Part shown: in pieces, positions 1 to 5,746 of the stretch
How positions within the stretch are numbered: position 1 is the first letter of the stretch
How the letters are laid out: the number at the start of each line of letters is the position of its first letter
Source of the DNA: an uncultured Succinivibrio sp.
Lineage (GTDB): Bacteria > Pseudomonadota > Gammaproteobacteria > Enterobacterales > Succinivibrionaceae
Assembly (NCBI GenBank): GCA_900754255.1
Contig: CAAECI010000083.1
Coordinates: forward strand, 1 to 14,092
Reading direction: 5' to 3'
DNA length: 14,092 nt
Position numbers and translations under genes: made by a program
Notes under the pieces: generated by a model
Database searches by the model: none
Told to the model about the DNA's origin: nothing
Seen by the model: the letters and a program-made list of their open reading frames with translations, nothing else

Positions 1-312
1 AAGCGCGCAGTGCTGGGCGGACACAACGGCGGCTTCGATCGGGGCTTCGTGCAAGCCGCTGCAGCCAGAATAGGCTGGGCTAAAAAATGCCCCTTCCACC
101 CCTTCTCCGTTATGGACACCGCCTCGCTTTCGTTCTTAGTTTACGGCCAAAGCGTACTTGCCAAGGCCTGCAGAGCGGCCGGCATTGAATTTGAAGCCTC
201 AAAGGCTCATACCGCTGCCTACGATACTACCAAGGAGTGCGAGCTTTTCTGCAAGCTTTATAACAGCTTCACCACCTTTGCCGGTATTCCCGATCCGCAC
301 GCTGCCGATTAA
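1..312 (+). CDS. rnt: Ribonuclease T, C-terminal part (5' end outside window)
   Basis: This is the last 103 codons of RNase T, a DEDDh-family 3'-5' exoribonuclease that trims tRNA and other stable RNA 3' ends. The frame is open from the first base, so the gene begins upstream of the window and a GTG near base 10 is not its start. Two exonuclease motifs are visible: HNGGFD near the start (the Exo II Asn and Asp) and HTAAYD near residue 67 of the visible part (the Exo III His and Asp). The stretch FHPFSVMDTASL and the GQSVLAKAC segment match the enterobacterial RNase T pattern. It ends at a TAA followed at once by a bidirectional terminator shared with the leftward transporter gene. RNase T rather than another DEDD exonuclease is a confident call; the missing N-terminus should carry the Exo I DxE motif. 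Confidence 0.9.
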   Translation, partial: KRAVLGGHNGGFDRGFVQAAAARIGWAKKCPFHPFSVMDTASLSFLVYGQSVLAKACRAAGIEFEASKAHTAAYDTTKECELFCKLYNSFTTFAGIPDPHAAD

Positions 313-346
313 AAAAATGGGCTGCTCTCGCAGCCCTAATTTTTTT
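311..346. terminator. Bidirectional rho-independent terminator between rnt and the YeiH-type gene
   Basis: A perfect 7-bp stem, GGGCTGC (319-325) and GCAGCCC (330-336), closes a TCTC loop. It is flanked by an A-run (311-317) on the left and a T-run (340-346) on the right, so it can work in both directions. It lies exactly where the two convergent genes stop, overlapping the stop codon of the leftward gene. Confidence 0.85.
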
Positions 347-1379
347 ACCAGATCTCCAACAGTTGCATAACGCCAAGGCACACGAGCGTGATTAAAAGCG
401 CACAGCAAAGCCCTAAAAACACCGGCTTAAATCCGGTTTTGACGAGCTTTACTATATTGCAATTAAGACCTACGGCCGCCATGGCATTGACGATCAAAAA
501 GACACTGATCTCCTTTAAGGGCTTAAAAAGCGTCGCCTCGACATTAAAAACGCGTACGCTCAACGTGGTAATTAGCGAGGCTACAATAAAGAGCACTATG
601 AAGGACGGCACCATGCTGAGAATGCGTTTGCCTCCGACCTCTGCCCCTGCACTTTTAGCGTCCGTAAAAAAGAAGGAAAGACCTATGCATATGGGAATGA
701 TGGCCAAAGTTCTGGTGAGCTTTACAGTAACGGCCTCATCCAATGTGGCCGTACCCAGTCCCCACATACCGTCCCAGGTGGCGGCAGCAGCTGTAACTGA
801 AGAGGTATCGTTCACGGCCGTACCCGCAAAAAGACCGAAGGCATGAGGATCATGGCTCATACCTAAAAAGTTGCCCAGGTGCGGAAAGATCAATGCTGCC
901 AGCACATTGAAAAAGAAGACCGTAGACAGGGCCTGACCTATTTCCTCGTCGCGAGCTGCGATCACGGGAGCAGCGGCTGCAATTGCCGATCCGCCGCAAA
1001 TTGAAGATCCGACTCCGATCAAGGCGGCAAGACGCGCAGGTATGTGCATAAGCTTGCAGAGGATGAAGGCGGTTAAAAGCGATACGGAGACGGTGGAGAC
1101 GATCACGGGCAAGGACCAAGCTCCGGTTTTAAGCACTGCTCCCAGATCAAGGCCGAAGCCTAAGAGGATCACGGCATATTGCAACACCTTTTTGGAGGTA
1201 AATTTTATGCCGCCGGCACAACGTCCCTGATTTACAAATACCGTTGCCACCAGCATTCCGAGCAGTATCGCAATGACAGGACCGCCTGCCAGAGGAAAAA
1301 ACTTACCTGCTATATAGGAAGGCACGGCTATCAAAAGGCATATCAACATGCCGGGTAAATTTGCTTTTAAAAATTCCAT
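345..1379 (-). CDS. YeiH/UPF0324-family putative sulfate exporter, inner-membrane protein
   Basis: A 344-residue polytopic membrane protein of the UPF0324 (Cons_hypoth698) family, to which E. coli YeiH belongs. Some members are proposed sulfate exporters in sulfonate-degrading bacteria, but most have no proven substrate, so transport specificity here is inference. Hydrophobic segments run the whole length, starting at residues 9-30. Two family signatures are present: GVGSSICGGSAI (residues 122-133), whose Gly-rich turn precedes an Ala run, and FGLFAGTAVNDTSSV (181-195). Length is normal for the family. The ATG at 1379 has no strong ribosome-binding site and lies 13 bp after the stop of the four-cysteine TSCPD gene, so the two are probably one leftward transcript with translational coupling. 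It ends in the terminator shared with rnt. Confidence 0.85.
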   Translation of the reverse strand: MEFLKANLPGMLICLLIAVPSYIAGKFFPLAGGPVIAILLGMLVATVFVNQGRCAGGIKFTSKKVLQYAVILLGFGLDLGAVLKTGAWSLPVIVSTVSVSLLTAFILCKLMHIPARLAALIGVGSSICGGSAIAAAAPVIAARDEEIGQALSTVFFFNVLAALIFPHLGNFLGMSHDPHAFGLFAGTAVNDTSSVTAAAATWDGMWGLGTATLDEAVTVKLTRTLAIIPICIGLSFFFTDAKSAGAEVGGKRILSMVPSFIVLFIVASLITTLSVRVFNVEATLFKPLKEISVFLIVNAMAAVGLNCNIVKLVKTGFKPVFLGLCCALLITLVCLGVMQLLEIW

Positions 1380-1392
1380 AGCTTTAATACCA

Positions 1393-1647
1393 TTACTCGG
1401 CGCTTAGAGCCTTACGCACGGCCTTGGCGAATTGATCGGCACAGGAGGTACCCTTGCTGCGGCACAAATTACCCTCCAGAACTTCGACGGCCTTTTTAGC
1501 CTCCATTCCCTCGGTCAAACGCCCTACGGCCTTTAAATTGCCGTCGCAGCCGCCTAAAAATTTAACCTCGTGCAAGCATCCGGTTTCATCTATATCGAAG
1601 GACACGCGCTTTGAACAGGTGCCGTACATTTCAAACTCGTAATGCAT
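1393..1647 (-). CDS. TSCPD domain protein, four-cysteine type (TIGR03905-like)
   Basis: A small 84-residue protein of the TSCPD class, named for a motif also found at the C-terminus of some ribonucleotide reductases. Members of the short four-Cys family are uncharacterised. The expected cysteines are visible: GTCSK (Cys11), GGCDGN (Cys34), NLC (Cys62) and TSCAD (Cys69), where Pro of TSCPD is replaced by Ala. Cys24 is an extra. The arrangement could bind a metal, but this is inference. I place the start at 1647 rather than 24 bp upstream at 1671: the inner ATG has a good ribosome-binding site (AGGAG, 7 bases before it), the outer one has none, and homologues begin with this short Tyr-rich strand. 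It is the first gene of a two-gene leftward unit with the YeiH-type transporter. Confidence 0.8.
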   Translation of the reverse strand: MHYEFEMYGTCSKRVSFDIDETGCLHEVKFLGGCDGNLKAVGRLTEGMEAKKAVEVLEGNLCRSKGTSCADQFAKAVRKALSAE

Positions 1648-1693
1648 AGAAGTTCTCCTAACCCTTCTCATCTCAGTAGCGTTGCCGCCACAT

Positions 1694-1721
1694 TTAATAT
1701 CCCTATATCCACTGGGGACAA
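1694..1721 (-). promoter_or_regulatory. Possible sigma70 promoter for the TSCPD-transporter pair
   Basis: On the leftward strand TTGTCC (1716-1721) and TATTAA (1694-1699) are separated by 16 bp and lie about 47 bp before the chosen start. The match is fair and the position is right, but AT-rich intergenic DNA gives such matches by chance. Confidence 0.35.
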
Positions 1722-2210
1722 ACAGAATCGCTCAAAACACGCTATATTACACTTAATCGCAACTACATAAAAATCATCATGGGTGTCAATGTAAGACTTT
1801 TTTATGAAGATCAATGCTTATTTGAAGAATATCGTGAATGCGCATAATGAGCCGTTCCCCGCTTTTTTTCCCCCAGATCGCTTTTAGCTTCTCTCAGATC
1901 AGGTTGTGATCTGCTTATGTCAAGGCTGCGCCTCAAAATTCAGGCGGTGATCTTCTTGAAAAATAAAAAAGTGAGAAAGCTGTTGAGAAAAACAAAGGTG
2001 GGCTCCATTCTAAAACAGTTCAGAACTAGAAAAATACGGCGCTTTGGGAAAGTGGTAATCGTAAGCTACAAGAGCTTCTTGTCCGATCATCTTCTAAGAT
2101 CCTTGTGGATTATTTGGCGGATCTCTAACACGTATCGAAGTTAAGTGGCTGGATCGTATAGAGGTGAATGGAATTCTACGTACAATCATCTATCAGTGGA
2201 CTATGCCTTA

Positions 2211-2226
2211 AAAATGAGTGTTTTTA
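2211..2226. repeat. 16-bp element, copy 1 (upstream of sodB)
   Basis: The 16 bases AAAATGAGTGTTTTTA occur here and again, identical, at 4074-4089. In this copy it forms an imperfect symmetry, TAAAAA and TTTTTA around TGAGTG (2209-2226). It sits about 110 bp before the sodB start. It may be a protein-binding site or a relic of a mobile-element end; nothing in the sequence decides. Confidence 0.4.
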
Positions 2227-2255
2227 TCATCGGACGGGACAAATAGCGGTCCATG

Positions 2256-2277
2256 ATGCAATATTAAGATGTTGCAT
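2256..2277. promoter_or_regulatory. Inverted repeat in the sodB upstream region, possible operator
   Basis: ATGCAA (2256-2261) and TTGCAT (2272-2277) form a perfect 6-bp inverted repeat with a 10-bp spacer, about 60 bp before the sodB start. Placement near the expected promoter suggests a regulator site. It does not resemble a canonical Fur box. Confidence 0.25.
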
Positions 2278-2335
2278 TTAAAAGATAACGGACTACATCA
2301 TCGCAACTGGCCCGCAATAAAAAAAGGATGACACC

Positions 2336-2908
2336 ATGACCTATCAATTACCCGATCTGCCCTTCCCCGCTCAGGGAATGGATGGCTTTCTTTCTGCCGA
2401 TACCCTGCATTTCCACCATGATCTGCACTTTAAGACCTATCTTGATACCGCAGCCAACCTCTCAAAGGGAACTGAATTTGAAGATCAGGATCTCGTAAGC
2501 ATTATGAAAAAGGCTGAAGGCCCCCTGCAGAAAAATGCCGCTCAGGCCGTAAATCACGATTTCTACTTCAAATGCATTACGCCTGATCCCGTTAAAATCC
2601 CTCAAAAGCTTGAGGATGAAATCAAGCGCGATTTCGGATCGGTTGAGGATTTTTGCGCTGCCTTCCAAAAGGCGGCCGTAGGAAACTTCGGCTCCGGCTG
2701 GACTTGGCTCGTACAAAAGGACGGTAAGCTGTCCATCGTATCGACCTCCAACGCCGGTAACCCTTTATGCGACGGATTTACTCCCTTGATGTGCGTCGAC
2801 GTATGGGAGCATGCCTATTATCTTGACTTCCAAAACCGTCGTGCCGACTACGTCAAGGAGTTCTTAAAACACGTCAACTGGGAATTTGCCGCATCCAATC
2901 TCAAATAA
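2336..2908 (+). CDS. sodB: Superoxide dismutase, iron type
   Basis: A 190-residue cytoplasmic enzyme that converts superoxide to oxygen and hydrogen peroxide. The four metal ligands are in place: His27, His74 (in AAQAVNHDF), Asp155 and His159 (in VDVWEHAYY). The Gln at 70 and the Ala-Gly pair in STSNAGNPL (140-141) are the positions that typically separate Fe from Mn enzymes, and here they are Fe-like. FGSGWTWLV (118-126) and the C-terminal VNWEFAA are family signatures. There is no signal peptide. The ATG at 2336 follows AAGGA by 7 bases. The gene stands alone, with a bidirectional terminator after it. In an anaerobe it would serve against transient oxygen exposure. Fe rather than cambialistic metal use is inferred from the motif only. 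Confidence 0.95.
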   Translation: MTYQLPDLPFPAQGMDGFLSADTLHFHHDLHFKTYLDTAANLSKGTEFEDQDLVSIMKKAEGPLQKNAAQAVNHDFYFKCITPDPVKIPQKLEDEIKRDFGSVEDFCAAFQKAAVGNFGSGWTWLVQKDGKLSIVSTSNAGNPLCDGFTPLMCVDVWEHAYYLDFQNRRADYVKEFLKHVNWEFAASNLK

Positions 2909-2931
2909 ATTTTGACGATCAGCAAAATTAT

Positions 2932-2962
2932 AAAAACCGCGATTTTTAGATCGCGGTTTTTT
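2932..2962. terminator. Bidirectional terminator between sodB and ddh
   Basis: A perfect stem, AAAAACCGCGAT (2932-2943) with ATCGCGGTTTTT (2950-2961) around a 6-base loop. The A-run and T-run at its outer ends make it usable by both converging genes. Confidence 0.88.
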
Positions 2963-2977
2963 CATTTCAAATGCAAA

Positions 2978-3964
2978 TCAGAGCATGGTTGCTCTCAGCT
3001 CCCCGGCACTTAAAGGCGAGAGATATGCAGGAGCTACGTCAAAAACGGTCTTGCATCCGCAGGCGCCTTCCTTATGCATACGAACGGAGGCTCTGGCAAA
3101 AGCGACGATCACGTTGGCTGTGAATTCTGGATTGGAATCGAGCTTCAAACGATACTCAATAAGGTGCTTATGCTCCTTATTAAAGCCGGTAACGCCGCTT
3201 CTGAATACGAAACCGCCGTGGGGCAGGCCCTTATGCTCACGATCGAGCTCCTCCTGCGAAATGAAATGCACGGTGGTGTCATAATCGCTGAAATAGTTAG
3301 GCATATTCTTGATCTGATCCTCCACATATGCAGGATCGGCCCCCTCCTTCAAAACCACATAGCAAACACGGGTGTGCTTCTGACGGGTGGTGAGCACGGG
3401 ATTGCTGCCCGATCTTACGGCCTCAAGCGCCGACTCTACCGGACAGGTGTACTGTCTGGCATCGGCTACTCCTTTAATGCGACGTACGGCATCGGAGTGG
3501 CCCTGACTTACCCCCTTGCCCCAGAAGGTATAATCACGCCCCTCGGGCAAAATTGCAGTGGCATAGAGGCGGTTTAAGGAGAACATGCCCGGATCCCAGC
3601 CTGCAGATATAAGCGCAATATGCTTGGAGCCTACGGCGGCCTCATTAACCTTTTTAAAATGCTCGGGGATCTTGGCATGGGTATCGAAGCTGTCGATGAC
3701 ATTGAAATTCTGCGCCAAAGCCGGGGTTTGCTCGGGCAGATCGGTAGCACTGCCACCACAGAGGATCATGATGTCGATCTTATCCTTATAGGCAAGAACA
3801 TCGGTGGCACTGACCACCTCGACGCCCTTGGTCATAAGCTTGACGCTTGACGGATCACGTCTTGTAAATACCGCTACCAATTCCATATCGGGAGCGGCAT
3901 TGATGGCGCACTCTATGCCCTTACCGAGATTTCCGTATCCGAAGATACCTGCTCTAATGGTCAT
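2978..3964 (-). CDS. ddh: meso-Diaminopimelate D-dehydrogenase
   Basis: A 328-residue NADP-dependent enzyme (EC 1.4.1.16) that interconverts L-tetrahydrodipicolinate plus ammonia and meso-diaminopimelate in one step, bypassing the succinylase or acetylase branches of lysine and peptidoglycan precursor synthesis. The N-terminal Rossmann motif GYGNLGKG covers residues 9-16. Further family signatures are CGGSATDLPEQ, FDTHAKIP, SAGWDPGMFSLNR, FWGKGVSQGHSDA, MPHGGFV and the C-terminal APAYLSP. Length is close to the Corynebacterium enzyme (about 320). The start at 3964 follows AAGGA by 6 bases. It stands alone, facing sodB across a terminator. The enzyme is known from scattered lineages (Corynebacteria, Bacteroidota, some Firmicutes), so its presence in a gammaproteobacterial setting may reflect transfer. 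Confidence 0.93.
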   Translation of the reverse strand: MTIRAGIFGYGNLGKGIECAINAAPDMELVAVFTRRDPSSVKLMTKGVEVVSATDVLAYKDKIDIMILCGGSATDLPEQTPALAQNFNVIDSFDTHAKIPEHFKKVNEAAVGSKHIALISAGWDPGMFSLNRLYATAILPEGRDYTFWGKGVSQGHSDAVRRIKGVADARQYTCPVESALEAVRSGSNPVLTTRQKHTRVCYVVLKEGADPAYVEDQIKNMPNYFSDYDTTVHFISQEELDREHKGLPHGGFVFRSGVTGFNKEHKHLIEYRLKLDSNPEFTANVIVAFARASVRMHKEGACGCKTVFDVAPAYLSPLSAGELRATML

Positions 3965-4073
3965 AATAATTCCTTAACCTGTTGATTTTATTGTTATTTA
4001 CTAATAAAATTATTTTATCACCATTTAATTGGGCGATACTATGATTATCTGCAGATCATGCCCTTTTTAAGTG

Positions 4074-4089
4074 AAAATGAGTGTTTTTA
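4074..4089. repeat. 16-bp element, copy 2 (between ddh and the 4241 gene)
   Basis: Identical to the copy at 2211-2226. Both copies have ATGCC a few bases to the left, at different spacing. Here the tetramer AGTG recurs at 4070, 4080 and 4089, about one helical turn apart, and again at 4094, which leads into the inverted repeat at 4090-4104. Confidence 0.4.
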
Positions 4090-4104
4090 GTGCAGTGTCT
4101 GCAC
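4090..4104. promoter_or_regulatory. 15-bp inverted repeat in the divergent ddh intergenic region, possible operator
   Basis: GTGCAG (4090-4095), spacer TGT, CTGCAC (4099-4104): a perfect 6-bp inverted repeat about 126 bp upstream of ddh and 136 bp upstream of the rightward gene. A second short palindrome, ATCTGCAGAT, lies some 40 bp to its left and shares the CTGCA core. Two related sites in a divergent region suggest a dimeric repressor or activator; the regulator is unknown. Confidence 0.3.
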
Positions 4105-4240
4105 ATTAATGGTGCTAAAATCTTTTTTATTTACGAAGCATAAAAACTAAATATCATTTTTCACGCTGGATTGCGTTTAGATTAACGACCAAGCTATTTA
4201 AGATAAGCACAAAATATGCATTTTTCATAACGGATATGAC

Positions 4241-4687
4241 ATGCGCTGTCGTTTTATAAATTTCAGCTCGGCTCAACGATCTCTTAAGCTGACATTACTG
4301 TTGCTTTCGTTTTTTGCCCTGATCTATCCCTTGCACACGGCGGAGGATTCTACGCCTAACGACAGACAGGGAATAGATGCATCAGCAGTCAAACCCAACA
4401 GCGTGCGCGGGTTTAAGCACGGAGCCTTAGACGGAGACTATGCTATTTTGCGCGGTAAATTCACCTCGCAAAAGGAGCCCTTTCTTTTTTCGTTCACCGA
4501 CGACGGACGCCACTTCATTGACGTAAAATTTGCCCCCGGAAGCCTGCCTGCGGATTTTATGTTCAACGCCAACTATTTTTTATGGGGACGTATGGAAAAG
4601 AGCTTCGGCAGTGATCCCGTAATACGGGCGGAATCGCTGTCTCCGCGTCTGCAAAATCTCAGATTTCAAATTAGGGTGATCCCCTGA
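4241..4687 (+). CDS. Small exported protein, possibly YgiW/YdeI-like OB fold
   Basis: A 148-residue protein with an N-terminal signal sequence: basic residues up to Lys16, then a hydrophobic run (17-30), with likely cleavage near LHTA (residue 34). The mature part (about 62-133) has the outline of the bacterial OB-fold family of E. coli YgiW and YdeI: DGDYAILRGKFTS, then a Phe-rich strand ending in DDGRHFIDVKF, then NYFLWGRMEK. Those proteins are periplasmic and linked to stress tolerance; the function here is unproven and the similarity is by pattern only. The start has a weak ribosome-binding site (GGA, 6 bases before). The final 15 residues extend past the fold. The EamA transporter gene begins 81 bp downstream, so co-transcription is possible. 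An alternative is a lineage-specific secreted protein with no known relative. Confidence 0.6.
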   Translation: MRCRFINFSSAQRSLKLTLLLLSFFALIYPLHTAEDSTPNDRQGIDASAVKPNSVRGFKHGALDGDYAILRGKFTSQKEPFLFSFTDDGRHFIDVKFAPGSLPADFMFNANYFLWGRMEKSFGSDPVIRAESLSPRLQNLRFQIRVIP

Positions 4688-4768
4688 TGATTTATCACCG
4701 TACCTTCAGCAAAATGCTTTGCTTTGACGTAGGATCATAAGCTCCGCTTGCTAATTTTCGGAATATAT

Positions 4769-5716
4769 ATGAACTCTTTCCAATTAAGGCAGTATGCCCT
4801 GCTCTTTATAACTGCCGTGATCTGGGGCTCGGGCTTTATAGGTCAGAAGCTCGGAATGGATCATGTAAGTCCCTATACCTTTACCTTCATGCGCACCTTC
4901 ATCGGCGGCTTGTTTTTAATTCCGGTGATCCTGCTACGAAAGCGTATTCTCCTGCGCCTTGGAAAGAAGGCTCAAAAAAGCTCGCCTAAAATGTTGCTTT
5001 GGGGATCCATTTTGTGCGGCAGCTGTCTCATCGCCGCCGAAAGTTTTCAACAATTCGGCATGATCTACACCGACGTCTCCAAGGCCTCGTTCATCACCTC
5101 GCTGTATGTGATTTTCGTGCCGCTCATCTCGGTATTCATAGGCAGCCGCCCCTCCCTTAAGATCTGGCTGTGTACGCTTGCTGCCGCCTGCGGACTATAT
5201 CTCTTATGCATAAAGGATGAGCTGTCTCTTGCCGCAGGAGATTCCTTGGTTTTGATCTGCGCCGTGATCTTTGCCGTACATATCATGGTGATCGCATATT
5301 TCGTGCGTTTTTGCGACGGAGTGGAACTGTCCTGCGGCCAATTTTTCGTCGCCTCGGCCTTGGGACTTATTTTGATGCTGATCTCGGGAACTGACAGCGC
5401 CGAGGATTTTATGGCCGCCGCTCCCGCCTTCATCTATTGCGGGATCATGTCAAACGGCGTTGCCTATACCCTGCAAATAGTCGGCCAGCGCGGGGTCAAT
5501 CCCGTGATCGCCACCATTATTTTGTCTCTTGAATCCGTGATGGGCACCATTTTCGGAGTCACCCTTTTAGGCGATGCGCTCACAAGTCGTCAGCTTCTGG
5601 GCTGTGCTTTGATGTTTGCAGCCGTCGTGTCCTCGCAAATTCCGGTGGCTTTACTCCTAAGATCCGCTTTGCCCATATTCAGACATAGCTCGGATAATGA
5701 TAAAATAATGCGTTAA
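4769..5716 (+). CDS. EamA-family (DMT superfamily) inner-membrane transporter
   Basis: A protein of about 315 residues with ten predicted hydrophobic segments, arranged as two EamA repeats. The first repeat opens with AVIWGSGFIGQKLG and PYTFTFMRTFIGG; the second is marked by ATIILSLESVMGTIFGVTLLGD, LTSRQLLGCALMF and a final hydrophobic helix. These are the usual Pro/Glu-containing signatures of drug/metabolite exporters, whose substrates include amino acids, nucleosides and toxic metabolites; none can be named here. A TTG at 4748 would add seven residues, but the ATG at 4769 is a better start because the first transmembrane segment then begins at the usual distance and a GGA lies 6 bases upstream. 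metG follows 30 bp after the stop, which could allow read-through, but functionally the pair looks accidental. Confidence 0.88.
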   Translation: MNSFQLRQYALLFITAVIWGSGFIGQKLGMDHVSPYTFTFMRTFIGGLFLIPVILLRKRILLRLGKKAQKSSPKMLLWGSILCGSCLIAAESFQQFGMIYTDVSKASFITSLYVIFVPLISVFIGSRPSLKIWLCTLAAACGLYLLCIKDELSLAAGDSLVLICAVIFAVHIMVIAYFVRFCDGVELSCGQFFVASALGLILMLISGTDSAEDFMAAAPAFIYCGIMSNGVAYTLQIVGQRGVNPVIATIILSLESVMGTIFGVTLLGDALTSRQLLGCALMFAAVVSSQIPVALLLRSALPIFRHSSDNDKIMR

Positions 5717-5746
5717 TTTAGATTTAAACAGCTTTCAGAGGTCAGC

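Larger units (their letters stand above)
1722..2335. other. Long gap before sodB, no convincing gene; possibly decayed coding sequence
   Basis: About 600 bases without a supported gene. Short open runs occur in several frames: 27 codons from 1804, a 75-codon Lys/Arg-rich run at 1917-2144, and a run in another frame over roughly 1920-2260 interrupted by several stops. None has a good ribosome-binding site or a family I recognise. The patchwork of short open runs is what a decayed gene looks like, but could also be chance. The right part holds a 16-bp element shared with the ddh upstream region (2211-2226) and an inverted repeat (2256-2277) in the sodB control region. Confidence 0.4.

Noticed and set aside
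1716..1733. GGACAAACAGAATCGCTC, resembling the reverse complement of the 18-bp repeats at the window edge
   Set aside because: The match is loose beyond GGACAAAC, and the GGACAA part is better explained as the -35 of the TSCPD promoter.
1917..2144. 75-codon Lys/Arg-rich open frame before sodB
   Set aside because: No ribosome-binding site, no known family, and composition typical of a chance frame; kept only as part of the possible decayed region.
3074..3577. 167-codon rightward open frame opposite ddh
   Set aside because: It is the antisense of a strongly supported gene and shows no family resemblance.
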